From Microvirga lotononidis (lineage in GTDB: Bacteria > Pseudomonadota > Alphaproteobacteria > Rhizobiales > Beijerinckiaceae), in assembly GCF_034627025.1 (NCBI RefSeq), contig NZ_CP141048.1, positions 3,670,001 to 3,734,000 on the forward strand: a stretch of 64,000 nt of DNA, written 5' to 3'. The position numbers and the translations under genes were made by a program. Below, piece by piece: positions 1 through 9,612 of this stretch. The notes beneath the pieces were generated by a model. That model was not told the origin of the DNA, made no database searches, and worked only from the letters and a program-made list of their open reading frames with translations. The first letter of the stretch is position 1; every line of letters starts with the position of its first letter.

Positions 1-698
1 TCATCACCATGAGCGGCGACAGGGATTACATACCGAGCGATCGCGCGTCCCGCCTGCTGCTCCAGGAGGCCAGCGCCGTTCCCTCGTCCCGTAAGCTGTT
101 CATGCGGGCGGCATCGGATGACCACGGCTATCCCGCCCTGACGACGACCCTCGCATCGCCCGGATCGCCCAAGGCCGATTACGACGCTTCCGCCATCAAG
201 CTTCCGCCCGATCCGCCTCGCGATCCGAAGCAGAGGAACACCTGGCGCTGGAGCGCTGACATGTCGCTCAGCGGTCCGCAGACAATCCTGACCCAGCAAC
301 TCGGCAGCAACGGCACCGATGCGCTCGACTTCCTCGCCTTCTGGAAAACCTTTGACCTCGCGTCCGATGCGGCCTTTGCCGGCAAGGAGGCTTCGGCGCT
401 CCTGCGCGATCCCAAATTCGTCGACATGAGCACCTGGAGCGACGGGTGGCCGGTCAAGCGCCTGTCGGCCCAGGTGCCGAAAGCAGCGGCGCCGGAGAGC
501 AAGGGCGAGCCGACGCCGCGCCGCAAGTTGAATATGGCGCCTCCCGAATCCAAGCACGGACTCGCGCATCGCGCGGACCCGAAGGGCCGCGTCGACGAAA
601 GGGGGACCCGGATTTCCGCGTCGAACGATGCGCAAGCTCAAGAGTTGAGCATCGGATCGGGTTCAAAAGCGGGTTCGCTTCGGGATCCGATGCTCTAG
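1..698 (+). CDS. Alpha/beta-hydrolase-like protein, C-terminal part (5' end outside window)
   Basis: The frame is open from the first bases, so the internal ATG at 9 is probably not the true start. The early segment carries GDRD and then DDHGYP about 30 residues later. That order fits the acid and histidine regions at the end of an alpha/beta-hydrolase fold, but the nucleophile elbow would lie upstream and cannot be seen. The last 40 or so residues are Arg/Ser-rich and low in complexity because the frame runs into a palindromic repeat, which supplies the TAG stop. The family call is tentative; an unrelated conserved hypothetical is possible. Confidence 0.5.
   Translation, partial: ITMSGDRDYIPSDRASRLLLQEASAVPSSRKLFMRAASDDHGYPALTTTLASPGSPKADYDASAIKLPPDPPRDPKQRNTWRWSADMSLSGPQTILTQQLGSNGTDALDFLAFWKTFDLASDAAFAGKEASALLRDPKFVDMSTWSDGWPVKRLSAQVPKAAAPESKGEPTPRRKLNMAPPESKHGLAHRADPKGRVDERGTRISASNDAQAQELSIGSGSKAGSLRDPML
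590..697. repeat. Dispersed palindromic repeat, family A, copy 1
   Basis: The core is a perfect inverted repeat, GAGCATCGGATC (647-658) against GATCCGATGCTC (684-695). It is preceded by a weaker unit containing GTCGAACGATGCGC. The same GCATCGG / CCGATGC arms flanking an AAAAG centre recur at seven other places in the window. Here the repeat lies inside the 3' end of the preceding reading frame and contains its stop codon. Confidence 0.8.
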
Positions 699-782
699 CG
701 GATTTTTTTGACCAAGTCGCGTTCGTAAGGGTTGGTTATGCGTGTCGATCTTCTGGCAGGGGCACTCTATAATCCCGCCGTC

Positions 783-1616
783 ATGCCGTCCCCCGTCCCC
801 ACCATCCTGGTTTTCGATTCCGGTCTCGGCGGCCTCACGGTCTTTTCAGAGGTGCTGAAGGCTCGCCCGGACGCGCGTTTCGTCTATGCGGCGGACGATG
901 CAGGCTTTCCCTATGGCCGGCTGAGCGAGGCGGTTCTCGTCGAGCGGGTCGGGGCCGTGATGGAGCGTTTGATCGGCCTTCACGATCCGAAGATCGTCGT
1001 GGTGGCCTGCAACACGGCCTCGACCGTCGTGCTGCCGCATCTGCGCAAGCGCTTCTCCATTCCCTTCGTCGGCACCGTTCCGGCGATCAAGCCGGCCGCC
1101 CGGACGACGCAGACCGGGTACATCTCCGTTCTCGCCACCCCCGGCACCGTGGCGCGGGATTATACCCGCGACCTCGTCGAGACCTATGCGGCGGGCTGTA
1201 AGGTCAATCTCGTCGGCTCGCGCCGTCTTGCCGGCTTTGCCGAGGCCGAACTCGCGGGCAATCCCGTCTCGGACGAGGAACTGCTCGACGAGCTTATGCC
1301 CTGCTTCGTCGAGGAGGAGGGCGGCAGGACCGACGTGGTAGCCCTGAGCTGCACCCATTATCCATTGCTGCTCCCACGCTTTCAGACCTTGGCACCCTGG
1401 CCTGTGACCTGGATCGACCCGGCCCCGGCCATCGCCCGCCGGGTGATCCAGCTCATCGGAGAAACCGTGCCCGGCCACGAGGCGGATGACGACGAAGCCG
1501 TTGCGGTTTTCACCGATGGGGCCGGCATCGGCGTACCGTTGCGGGCCGCGCTCCACGTGCGGGGGCTTTCGCAGGTCGTCGTGGAATCCTGGCCCATGCT
1601 CCAGACGGCGCCCTGA
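783..1616 (+). CDS. murI: Glutamate racemase MurI
   Basis: Cytoplasmic, cofactor-independent racemase that makes D-glutamate for peptidoglycan. From the ATG at 783 the protein is 277 residues, normal for the family. The N-terminal DSGLGGLTV motif (Asp12) and the two catalytic cysteines in ACNTAS (Cys76) and SCTHYP (Cys190) are present. The start is ambiguous: an ATG at 738 has a better Shine-Dalgarno (AAGGG, 6-nt gap) and would add 15 residues, while 783 matches the usual N-terminus. A TATAAT at 768-773 lies between the two starts. No obvious operon partner follows; the RND genes begin 100 bp downstream. Confidence 0.95.
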   Translation: MPSPVPTILVFDSGLGGLTVFSEVLKARPDARFVYAADDAGFPYGRLSEAVLVERVGAVMERLIGLHDPKIVVVACNTASTVVLPHLRKRFSIPFVGTVPAIKPAARTTQTGYISVLATPGTVARDYTRDLVETYAAGCKVNLVGSRRLAGFAEAELAGNPVSDEELLDELMPCFVEEEGGRTDVVALSCTHYPLLLPRFQTLAPWPVTWIDPAPAIARRVIQLIGETVPGHEADDDEAVAVFTDGAGIGVPLRAALHVRGLSQVVVESWPMLQTAP

Positions 1617-1717
1617 TCCCGAAAGGGTGGACGCACGAAAGTGTGTAAGATGTCGCCCTATCTCTCCCGGGGGCGCCTCCTAAATAGAAAGCTTGAGTCC
1701 ACGCGCGGGAGAGCTCC

Positions 1718-2911
1718 ATGGTCGAGCCGAAGCCGACGTCGGGGCGCAAGTCCCGAGGCCTCTTTGTCGTTTTTCTCATCCTTCTCCTGGCCGGAGGAGG
1801 CTGGGGCGCCTGGCATTGGCATGAGGCCCAGACGGCGCAAAGGGCGGCGGCTGCGCGACCTGCCGCACCGGCTCCCGTTCCGGTTCAGGCAGCCTCCGTA
1901 GAGGAAAGCGACATCCCGATCTACATGACGGGGCTCGGTTCCGTGCAGGCCCTGAACACGGTCACCGTTCGCAGCCGGGTCGACGGCCAGATCGATAAGA
2001 TCGCGTTCCAGGAGGGGCAGATGGTCAAGGAGGGAGACCTCCTGCTCCAGATTGACCCGCGTCCCTTCCAGGCCGCCCTGGACCAAGCCGTCGCGAAGAA
2101 GGCGCAGGACGAAGCGCAGCTGGTGAGCGCCAAGGCGGATCTCGAACGGACCCGTCAGCTCATCACCCGCGATTTCGCGTCCAAGCAGCAACTCGACGTC
2201 CAGCAGGCGAACGTGAATTCGCTCAACGCCCAGATCCAGGCGGATCAGGGCGCCATCGACAATGCGACCACACAGTTGAGCTACACGACGATCCGGGCCC
2301 CGCTGACGGGCCGTACGGGCCTGCGGCAGGTCGATCAGGGCAACATCGTCCATGCGTCCGATACGAACGGCATCGTGCAGATCGCCCAGATCGAGCCGAT
2401 CGCCGTCATCTTCACCGCTCCCGAGGCGGAGCTTTCCGGCATCCTGAAGGCGCAGGGGCAGGGACCGCTCAAGGTCTGGGCCCTGACATCGAGCGGCAAG
2501 ACGCCCCTGGCCGAGGGCGAACTCACCTTGGTGAACAACCAGGTCGACAGCGCGACGGGGACCGTGCGCCTCAAGGCGCAGTTCGCCAACAAGGATCACA
2601 GCCTCTGGCCGGGAATGTCGGTGGATGCGCGCCTGCTGGTGCGCACGCTGAAAGGGGTCGCGGCGGTGCCGAACACGGCGGTCCAGAGAGGGCCGCAGGG
2701 CCTCTTCGCTTATGTCGTGAAGACGGACAACACGGTCGAGATGCGCCCGATCAAGGTCGGGGTGATCACAGCCGACAAGGCGGTCATCGAGAGCGGGGTG
2801 AGCGTCGGGGAAAGGGTCGTCACGGCCGGGCATTACCGGCTCCAGCCAGGAGCATCCGTGCAGGTCACGAACGCTTCGGAAACGCATGTCGCGGCCGGGG
2901 AGATGAAGTGA
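1718..2911 (+). CDS. RND efflux periplasmic adaptor (MdtA-like, HlyD family)
   Basis: Membrane-fusion protein linking an inner-membrane RND pump to an outer-membrane channel. The 397 residues show one N-terminal membrane anchor (about 13-33) and an Ala/Pro-rich linker. A split lipoyl domain follows (VDGQIDKIAFQEGQMVKEGD and the later TTIRAPLTGRTG), with an alpha-hairpin between its halves and then beta-barrel and membrane-proximal domains. GGGAG precedes the start. The stop is separated by one base from the pump gene, so the two are certainly co-transcribed. No outer-membrane factor gene is nearby, so a shared TolC-type channel is inferred. Confidence 0.93.
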   Translation: MVEPKPTSGRKSRGLFVVFLILLLAGGGWGAWHWHEAQTAQRAAAARPAAPAPVPVQAASVEESDIPIYMTGLGSVQALNTVTVRSRVDGQIDKIAFQEGQMVKEGDLLLQIDPRPFQAALDQAVAKKAQDEAQLVSAKADLERTRQLITRDFASKQQLDVQQANVNSLNAQIQADQGAIDNATTQLSYTTIRAPLTGRTGLRQVDQGNIVHASDTNGIVQIAQIEPIAVIFTAPEAELSGILKAQGQGPLKVWALTSSGKTPLAEGELTLVNNQVDSATGTVRLKAQFANKDHSLWPGMSVDARLLVRTLKGVAAVPNTAVQRGPQGLFAYVVKTDNTVEMRPIKVGVITADKAVIESGVSVGERVVTAGHYRLQPGASVQVTNASETHVAAGEMK

Positions 2912-2912
2912 C

Positions 2913-5900
2913 ATGAGTGCTGCATTCTCAAGGGGCGGCGTCTCGGCCCCGTTCATCCGTTATCCGGTTGCCACCACGCTGTTGATGATCGGGATCCTGT
3001 TCGCGGGCCTGACCGCGTATCCGTTCCTTCCGGTCGCGCCGCTGCCCCAGATCGACTTTCCGACGATCCAGGTGTCCGCAACATTGCCGGGCGCCAGCCC
3101 GCAGACCATGGCCTCGTCGGTCGCCCAGCCCCTCGAACGGCAGTTCGGACAGATCCCGGGCGTCACTCAAATGTCCTCCGCGAGCGCGCTCGGCTCGACG
3201 TCGATCACGATCCAGTTCGATCTCGACCGGAACATCGACGCGGCCGCCCAGGACGTCCAATCGGCCATCAACGCGGCCAGCGGACAATTGCCCAAGAATC
3301 TGCCGAGCCCGCCGACCTATCGTAAGGTCAATCCGGCCGACACGCCGATCCTCATCGTGTCCGTGGTCTCCGATGCCCTGCCGCTCACGGAGGTCAGCGA
3401 CAACGCGGACACAAAGCTCGCCCAGCAGGTAAGCCAGATCTCGGGCGTGGCCCAGGTGGTGATCGGCGGCCAGCAGAAGCCCGCGATCAGGGTGCAGCTC
3501 GATCCCACGAAGCTGGTGAACAAGAACCTGTCCCTGGAGGACGTGCGCTCCAAGCTCGCCATTTCCACCGTCGATGCTCCCAAGGGCTCGATCGACGGAG
3601 ACACCCGCAGCTTCACCATCTATGCCAACGACCAGCTGGTGCAGGCGGAGGAGTGGAACGACGTCATCGTGGCTTATGCGGACGGCGCTCCCATCCGAGT
3701 GAGGGACATCGGGCAGGCGGTGGCCGGCCCGGAGAACACGAAGCTCGCCGCGTGGGCTAACGGAAAGCGCGGGGTGTTCCTCATCGTCTTCAAGCAGCCC
3801 GGCGCCAATGTGATCGACACGGTCGACCGGGTGAAGGCCCAGCTCCCCCGCCTGGAAGCCGCGATGCCGCCCGCCATCAAGATCGGCGTCCTGAGCGACC
3901 GGACCCAGACGATCCGCGCCTCCGTGGCCGACGTGCAGTTCACCCTTCTGATCACCATCGCCCTCGTGGTGTTCGTGATCTTCGTCTTCCTGCGACGGCT
4001 ATGGGCGACGGTCATTCCGAGCGTCACGGTTCCCCTGGCCCTGCTCGGCACCTGCGGCCTGATGTATCTCGCGGGCTACAGCCTCGACAACCTGTCGCTC
4101 ATGGCGCTGACCATCTCCGTGGGCTTCGTCGTCGACGATGCGATCGTCATGCTCGAGAACATCGTCCGTCACGTCGAGGACGGCGAGTCCCCCATGAACG
4201 CGGCCTACCAGGGCGCCGGAGAGATCGGCTTCACCATCCTGTCCATCAGCGTGTCCCTGGTCGCGGTGTTCATCCCGCTCCTCTTGATGGGCGGCATCAT
4301 CGGCCGGCTGTTCCGCGAATTCTCCATCGTCATGACCATGACGATCGCCGTCTCGGCCGTCGTGTCGCTGACCCTGACGCCCATGATGGCGTCGCGCCTT
4401 CTCAAGCCGCACGGGCCGGAGGAGAGGCACGGCCGGCTCTATCGCTGGCTCGAGGCGTCGTTCACGGCGCTCGAGCGCGGTTACGAGCGGGGTCTCGATG
4501 GGGTTCTGCGGCACCGTTTCCTCACGCTCCTCGTGTTCTTCGCAACGCTCGCCGCGACGGTCGCGCTGTTCATGGCGATCCCGAAAGGATTCTTCCCGCA
4601 GCAGGATACGGGCTTCCTCGTCGGGACGTCGGAGGCCGCGCAGGACATCTCGTTCAAGGACATGTACGAGCGCCAGCAGGCACTCGGCGACATCGTGGCG
4701 AACGATCCCGACGTCGCGACCTATGCCATGTCGATCGGAGCGGGGAACGGCGCATCGACCCTGAATACGGGCCGGTTCTATATCAGCCTCAAGCCCCGGT
4801 CGGAACGGAATGCATCCGCGACCGAGATCATCGCCCGCCTGAGGCCGCAATTCGACAAGGTCGAGGGGATCCGCCTTTTCCTGCAGGCATCGCAGGACAT
4901 CAACGTGGGCGGACGCCAGGCGCGCACCCAGTACCAATACACCCTTCAGGACGCCAATCTGGACGAGCTGAACGACTGGGCGCCGAAGGTCCTGGAGAAG
5001 CTCCGGACGCTGCCCGAACTGCGCGATGTGGCGACCGACCAGCAGGTGAGCGGCACAACCCTGACCCTGACGATCAACCGGGACCAGGCCTCCCGCTTCG
5101 GATTCACGCCGCAGCAGATCGACGACACGCTCTACGACGCCTTCGGTCAGCGGCAGGTCACCCAGTACTTCACCCAGCTCAACAGCTACAACGTCGTCAT
5201 GGAGGTGCTGCCGGACCTGCAGGGCGATACGGAAACGCTCAGCAAGATCTATCTGAAATCGCCGATCTCCGGCCAGCAGGTCCCGCTCTCGACATTCGCC
5301 AGCTGGACGACGCGCAAGATCGCGCCCCTCGCGATCAATCACCAGGGACAGTTTCCCGCGATCACGATCAGCTTCAACCTCGCGCAGGGCACCGCCCTGG
5401 GAGAGGCGACCCAGGCCATCGAGCGGGCCGTGGCCTCGCTCAACCCGCCCGGATCGCTCGCCGGAACCTTCCAGGGCAATGCGCAGGCCTTCCAGGCCTC
5501 GCTCGCGACGGTGCCGCTCCTCATCATGGCAGCCCTCGTGGTCGTCTACCTGATCCTCGGCATTCTCTACGAGAGCTACATTCACCCCATCACGATCCTG
5601 TCGACGCTGCCCTCGGCGGGCCTCGGCGCCATCGCGACGCTCATGCTGTTCGGGTTCGATTTCAGCCTGATCGCCTTCATCGGGGTGATCCTGCTGATCG
5701 GCATCGTGAAGAAGAACGGCATCATGATGGTCGATTTCGCCATCAGCGCCGAGCGGGACGAGGGGCTCTCCCCCCGTGAGGCCATCCGGAAGGCGGCGAT
5801 CCTGCGGTTCCGTCCGATCATGATGACCACCATGGCGGCGCTTCTCGGCGGCGTGCCGCTCATGCTGGGACACGGCACGGGCTCGGAGATTCGCCAGCCC

Positions 5901-6074
5901 CTCGGTTATGCCATCGTGGGCGGCCTCGTGGTCAGCCAAGCCCTGACCCTGTTCACGACGCCGGTGGTCTATCTCTATCTCGACAGCCTGTCCCTGGCCG
6001 TCCGCTCCTGGTGGTCCGGCCGCCATCCCGAGGCCGAGGAGACGCCCGAAGCGACCGCCCAGGCGGCCGAGTGA
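2913..6074 (+). CDS. RND efflux pump inner-membrane subunit (MdtB/MdtC-like, HAE1 family)
   Basis: Proton-driven drug/metabolite exporter of 1053 residues, the full length for hydrophobe/amphiphile RND pumps. It has TM1 after residue 15, a large periplasmic porter domain beginning PLPQIDFPTIQVSA, and a TM2-6 block. TM4 contains SVGFVVDDAIVMLENIV with the paired aspartates of the proton relay. A second periplasmic domain and TM8-12 follow. It pairs with the adaptor one base upstream. Substrate cannot be read from sequence; MdtBC-type pumps export bile salts, novobiocin and similar compounds in enterics. No local regulator gene is evident. Confidence 0.95.
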   Translation: MSAAFSRGGVSAPFIRYPVATTLLMIGILFAGLTAYPFLPVAPLPQIDFPTIQVSATLPGASPQTMASSVAQPLERQFGQIPGVTQMSSASALGSTSITIQFDLDRNIDAAAQDVQSAINAASGQLPKNLPSPPTYRKVNPADTPILIVSVVSDALPLTEVSDNADTKLAQQVSQISGVAQVVIGGQQKPAIRVQLDPTKLVNKNLSLEDVRSKLAISTVDAPKGSIDGDTRSFTIYANDQLVQAEEWNDVIVAYADGAPIRVRDIGQAVAGPENTKLAAWANGKRGVFLIVFKQPGANVIDTVDRVKAQLPRLEAAMPPAIKIGVLSDRTQTIRASVADVQFTLLITIALVVFVIFVFLRRLWATVIPSVTVPLALLGTCGLMYLAGYSLDNLSLMALTISVGFVVDDAIVMLENIVRHVEDGESPMNAAYQGAGEIGFTILSISVSLVAVFIPLLLMGGIIGRLFREFSIVMTMTIAVSAVVSLTLTPMMASRLLKPHGPEERHGRLYRWLEASFTALERGYERGLDGVLRHRFLTLLVFFATLAATVALFMAIPKGFFPQQDTGFLVGTSEAAQDISFKDMYERQQALGDIVANDPDVATYAMSIGAGNGASTLNTGRFYISLKPRSERNASATEIIARLRPQFDKVEGIRLFLQASQDINVGGRQARTQYQYTLQDANLDELNDWAPKVLEKLRTLPELRDVATDQQVSGTTLTLTINRDQASRFGFTPQQIDDTLYDAFGQRQVTQYFTQLNSYNVVMEVLPDLQGDTETLSKIYLKSPISGQQVPLSTFASWTTRKIAPLAINHQGQFPAITISFNLAQGTALGEATQAIERAVASLNPPGSLAGTFQGNAQAFQASLATVPLLIMAALVVVYLILGILYESYIHPITILSTLPSAGLGAIATLMLFGFDFSLIAFIGVILLIGIVKKNGIMMVDFAISAERDEGLSPREAIRKAAILRFRPIMMTTMAALLGGVPLMLGHGTGSEIRQPLGYAIVGGLVVSQALTLFTTPVVYLYLDSLSLAVRSWWSGRHPEAEETPEATAQAAE

Positions 6075-6280
6075 GGCGTCTTCCTTGACAGGCCGGCCCG
6101 TCTCGACTAAGGCAATCCCGTTCACGCGGTCCTCTCGGGCCGCGTAACTTTTTACGCTCCCGTGGCCCGGTTCCGGCCGGCCTGTCGTCCTGTCCCTCGA
6201 GACGGTCCTTTGGACCTCCTCGGGAATGAGGGGAAGAGGAGGGCGCGTTCCTCGCAGATTCGACAACAAGAGGAACAGCG

Positions 6281-6898
6281 ATGTCGAAGCGCATTCAGGC
6301 CAAGCACAAGCTTGACCGCCGCATGGGTCAGAATATCTGGGGCCGCCCGAAGAGCCCCGTGAACCGCCGCGAATATGGCCCCGGCCAGCACGGCCAGCGC
6401 CGCAAGGGCAAGATGTCTGACTTCGGCACGCAGCTGCGCGCCAAGCAGAAGCTCAAGGGCTACTACGCCAACATCACCGAGAAGCAGTTCCGCCGCTACT
6501 ACGCGGAGGCGATCCGCCTGAAGGGCGATTCCGGTGAGAACCTGGTCGGCCTGCTCGAGCGCCGTCTCGACGCGGTCGTGTACCGCGCGAAGTTCGTCGC
6601 CACCCCGTTCGCTGCCCGTCAGTTCGTGAACCACGGTCACGTGAAGGTCAACGGCCGCCGCGTCAACATCCCGAGCTATCAGGTGAAGGCCGGCGATGTG
6701 ATCGAGGTGAAGGACAAGTCGAAGCAGCTCGAGGTCGTCGTCGTGGCGTCCCAGCTCGCCGAGCGCGACGTTCCGGACTACATCGAGGTCGATCATTCCA
6801 AGATGACGGCCCGCGTGACGCGCATCCCGACCCTGTCGGAAGTGCCGTACCCGGTCCAGATGGAACCGAACCTCGTGATCGAGTTCTATTCGCGCTAA
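6281..6898 (+). CDS. rpsD: 30S ribosomal protein S4
   Basis: Primary 16S rRNA-binding protein that nucleates small-subunit assembly. It is 205 residues, starting [20 protein letters not shown], with the S4 RNA-binding domain at about residues 95-158 ([22 protein letters not shown]). Codon use is strongly biased, as expected for high expression. In this lineage rpsD is often monocistronic, and here it has its own upstream gap of about 200 bp and a strong terminator right after it. Confidence 0.98.
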   Translation: MSKRIQAKHKLDRRMGQNIWGRPKSPVNRREYGPGQHGQRRKGKMSDFGTQLRAKQKLKGYYANITEKQFRRYYAEAIRLKGDSGENLVGLLERRLDAVVYRAKFVATPFAARQFVNHGHVKVNGRRVNIPSYQVKAGDVIEVKDKSKQLEVVVVASQLAERDVPDYIEVDHSKMTARVTRIPTLSEVPYPVQMEPNLVIEFYSR

Positions 6899-6929
6899 TC
6901 CGCGAAGAGCCGGTTTCGAAAACGAAGAA

Positions 6930-6955
6930 GGCCGCCCCATGGGGCGGCCTTTTTG
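6930..6955 (+). terminator. Rho-independent terminator of rpsD
   Basis: A perfect 9-bp stem GGCCGCCCC / GGGGCGGCC with an AT centre (6930-6949) is followed by a T tract, 32 bp after the rpsD stop. Confidence 0.93.
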
Positions 6956-7015
6956 TTGTTTGGGGTTCGCGCATCCCTATCCGAAAAGCCGGATCCCCCT
7001 GTTGCGCTCGCTGCC

Positions 7016-7618
7016 TTACTGCTGCGAGGCAGGGCCGCGAGGACCGTGGCCCATCATGCCGGGGCCATGGTCCATCATCATCGCGGCACGGCGTCCGTGA
7101 TGGCCGTCCCGGCCGGCCCGTCCGCGCTGCTCGCCCCAGCCGCCGTTGATGGCTTCACGCATGAGGCGCGGGGCAATCCGCTTCTGGTCCTCGCTGAAGC
7201 TGTCCCAGAGCGGGCGGAGGGCTTTGGTCAGCGCGGCGGAGCGCTGGGCGCTTTCGTTCAGCATGGTGCTGCGCTGCTCGAGGCGCTGCATCAGGTCCAT
7301 GGAGCGGCGCTGGTCGCGGTTCTCACGAAACTGCTGCATGCGGGTATAGCGCTCGGAGGCCGACGTCCGGATCGCGGTTTCCACCGGACCCCACAGGCGT
7401 TCCTGATCGGCAGACAGCTTCAGGCCGGCCTTGATCGCCGCGACACGGGCATCCACCAGCCGGTTGTAATCGTCCTGGCTCATGCGGGGGCGGCGGTTCT
7501 GCTGGCCCTGGTCCTGGGAGGCCGCCGGCGCATTCGGGGCAGGATTCTGCTGTGCGAACGCGTAAGTCCCGGAGCCTGCCAGCAGGGCGGCGAGAGCGAC
7601 GGTTGCAAAGGTCTTCAT
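7016..7618 (-). CDS. Spy/CpxP-like periplasmic protein (LTXXQ-type)
   Basis: 200-residue protein with a clear signal peptide (MKTFATVALAALLAGSGTYA, probably cut after AFA). A Gln/Asn/Arg-rich helical body follows, with paired segments resembling the LTxxQ repeats of Spy/CpxP periplasmic chaperones. The C-terminus is Gly/His/Met-rich (HGPGMMGHG) and could bind metal. The start is fixed by an excellent GGAGGAT; longer frames lack a signal peptide. It reads toward rpsD and shares its terminator region. Role in envelope stress is inferred. Confidence 0.75.
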   Translation of the reverse strand: MKTFATVALAALLAGSGTYAFAQQNPAPNAPAASQDQGQQNRRPRMSQDDYNRLVDARVAAIKAGLKLSADQERLWGPVETAIRTSASERYTRMQQFRENRDQRRSMDLMQRLEQRSTMLNESAQRSAALTKALRPLWDSFSEDQKRIAPRLMREAINGGWGEQRGRAGRDGHHGRRAAMMMDHGPGMMGHGPRGPASQQ

Positions 7619-7746
7619 GGATATCCTCCGTTGTGGCGATAGGACAAGATTGCTCTCATCCTGCTCTCGCTCAGGTGACCGCCGCATGAACTTTTCGTCA
7701 TGTGGATAAGGTCGGAGGCATCCTCGTAGTCAGCCTCTCCGGAGGT

Positions 7747-8298
7747 TCACAGCCGTTTCAGGAATCCGGCGAAACGCATGAGGCCCTCGGGCCACGGGCC
7801 GTGGCCGCTCTCCGTGTTCAGGTGGCCCGCATCGCCCGCGTCGACGATGGCCGAGCCCCAGGCATAGGCGATGTCTTCCGCCTTGGCGTAGTCGCAATGC
7901 GGATCGGTGCGGCTGGCCACGAGAACGGACGGGAAGGGGAAAGGCTCGCGCGGGATCGGCGCGAAGGCCCGGTCGATGGCCGGGATGAAGTCGGGCCGTT
8001 CCACGTCCGGCAGGCTGACCAGGAAGGCGCCCTTGGCCTTCCCGCCCGCGAGCTGCGGCGCCGCATGGGCGATGGCCAGCACGCCGAGGCTGTGCCCAAC
8101 GAGCACGACCGGCTTCTGGGCGCGCTCCACGTCGCGCACGATGCGCTCGACCCAGGCGTCCTTGTTGGGGGCGTCCCAGTTCTCCTGTTCGACGCGCCAA
8201 GCGGTCGAGAGCTGGCGCTCCCACCGGCTCTGCCAATGGTCTTCGCCGGAATTGGTGTGGCCGGGAACGATGAGGATTTCGCAATCGGAGGTTTTCAT
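7747..8298 (-). CDS. RBBP9/YdeN-family serine hydrolase
   Basis: Small alpha/beta hydrolase of 183 residues. It opens with ILIVPGHTNSGEDHWQSRWE, the hallmark N-terminus of the RBBP9/YdeN family, and has the nucleophile elbow GHSLG. The Asp (SRTDPHC) and His (AGHLN) of the triad follow. The substrate is unknown in this family. It is 31 bp downstream of cfa on the same strand, so the two are probably co-transcribed. Confidence 0.88.
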   Translation of the reverse strand: MKTSDCEILIVPGHTNSGEDHWQSRWERQLSTAWRVEQENWDAPNKDAWVERIVRDVERAQKPVVLVGHSLGVLAIAHAAPQLAGGKAKGAFLVSLPDVERPDFIPAIDRAFAPIPREPFPFPSVLVASRTDPHCDYAKAEDIAYAWGSAIVDAGDAGHLNTESGHGPWPEGLMRFAGFLKRL

Positions 8299-8329
8299 GA
8301 CCGGGAGATAAAGACCCGCCGAGGCAGGT

Positions 8330-9583
8330 TCAAGCGCTCCGCTTCAACTCCATGTTCTGCTCGGCCTCCTTCAGGACGGCCTCCCGTTCCGCGATGTAGT
8401 CGCGGGTCAGGGGTACCGCGTCGTTGCGGCGGGCGAGCTGGACCTGGAAGACGACCGCGTCCTGCCAGCGGAAGGCGGATTCGGACATGGCGAGATAGCA
8501 TTCCCACATCCGGCAGAAACGCTCGTCATAGAGGCGCAGGACCTCTTCGCGATGGGCCATGAAGCGCTCGCGCCAGGCCTTCAAGGTATAGGCGTAGTGC
8601 AGGCGAAGGATCTCGATGTCGGTCACCACCAGCCCGGCGCGCTCGATGGCGGGCATCATCTCCGACAGGACGGGCAGATGGCCGCCCGGGAAGATGTATT
8701 TCGTGATCCACGGATTGGTCGGGTAGGGCGTGCCGGTTCGCCCGATGGTGTGGAGGAGCATGACGCCGTCGGCCTTCAGGAGGCTCCGGCTGGCCTGGAA
8801 ATAGGCGTCGTAGGAGGACACGCCGACATGCTCGAACATGCCGACCGAGACGATGCGGTCGAAGGAGCCTTTCGTGTCGCGGTAATCCTGAAGCTCGAAT
8901 TGCACACGGTCCTGGAGGCACGCGGTGGCGGACCGCTTGCGCGATGCCTCCAGCTGCTCCTCCGAGAGCGTGATTCCCTTGACGGAGCCTGCGCCGGCCA
9001 CCTGGGCCAGATAGAGCCCCATTCCGCCCCAGCCGGAGCCGATGTCCAGGACGCTGTGGCCCGGATCGACCAGCAGTTTGGCCGCGATGTGCCGCTTCTT
9101 GGCCATCTGCGCCTCTTCGAGGCTCGCGTCGGGATGGTCGAAATAGGCGCAGGAATACTGGCGGTCGCCGTCGAGGAAGAGGGCGTAGAGCCGGCCGTCG
9201 AGATCGTAATGGTGGGCGACGTTGCGCTTCGAGCGGATGGCGTCGTTCTCGGCCCGCCGCATCATCCAGGCGCGGATCTTGCGCAGGCGATGCAGGGGAA
9301 GCTCGTCGAGCTCCCCATGGGTGTCCTGAAGGAGGAGTTGGAGCAGGTCGAGGATATTGCCCTTCTCGATGACGAGGCGGCCGTCGACGAACAATTCACC
9401 GAGCTTCAGCTCCGGGTGAAGGCAGAGGGCCATCTGGGCTGCGGCATCCGTGAACCGGATCGAGACCTGCGGCTCGGCCCCGTTGCCGAACGTGAAACGC
9501 TTGCCCCTGGCCGTTATCATCTCCAGGGTGCCGTGTTTTATGGCCCGCGTGAACGCAAGATCGAGAAGCTTCTCCGACAGCAT
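8330..9583 (-). CDS. cfa: Cyclopropane-fatty-acyl-phospholipid synthase
   Basis: Transfers a methylene group from S-adenosylmethionine to cis double bonds of membrane phospholipids. The 417 residues fit the family. An N-terminal lipid-binding part is followed by the SAM fold with VLDIGSGWGGMGL at about 178-190 and the conserved YSCAYFDHPD before it. Near the C-terminus RLHYAYTLKAWRERF is typical. A family A repeat lies upstream of the start. Confidence 0.95.
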   Translation of the reverse strand: MLSEKLLDLAFTRAIKHGTLEMITARGKRFTFGNGAEPQVSIRFTDAAAQMALCLHPELKLGELFVDGRLVIEKGNILDLLQLLLQDTHGELDELPLHRLRKIRAWMMRRAENDAIRSKRNVAHHYDLDGRLYALFLDGDRQYSCAYFDHPDASLEEAQMAKKRHIAAKLLVDPGHSVLDIGSGWGGMGLYLAQVAGAGSVKGITLSEEQLEASRKRSATACLQDRVQFELQDYRDTKGSFDRIVSVGMFEHVGVSSYDAYFQASRSLLKADGVMLLHTIGRTGTPYPTNPWITKYIFPGGHLPVLSEMMPAIERAGLVVTDIEILRLHYAYTLKAWRERFMAHREEVLRLYDERFCRMWECYLAMSESAFRWQDAVVFQVQLARRNDAVPLTRDYIAEREAVLKEAEQNMELKRSA

Positions 9584-9612
9584 GGCAACAACCCCCGCGC
9601 CATTGATCTTTC

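Noticed and set aside
1658..2956. 432-codon minus-strand frame opposite the RND adaptor
   Set aside because: No domains, Arg/Leu/Asp repeats typical of antisense shadows, and the plus-strand adaptor is clear.
3999..6269. 756-codon minus-strand frame opposite the RND pump gene
   Set aside because: Asp/Arg/His-rich shadow produced by GC-rich codon bias; the plus strand encodes a full, recognisable pump.
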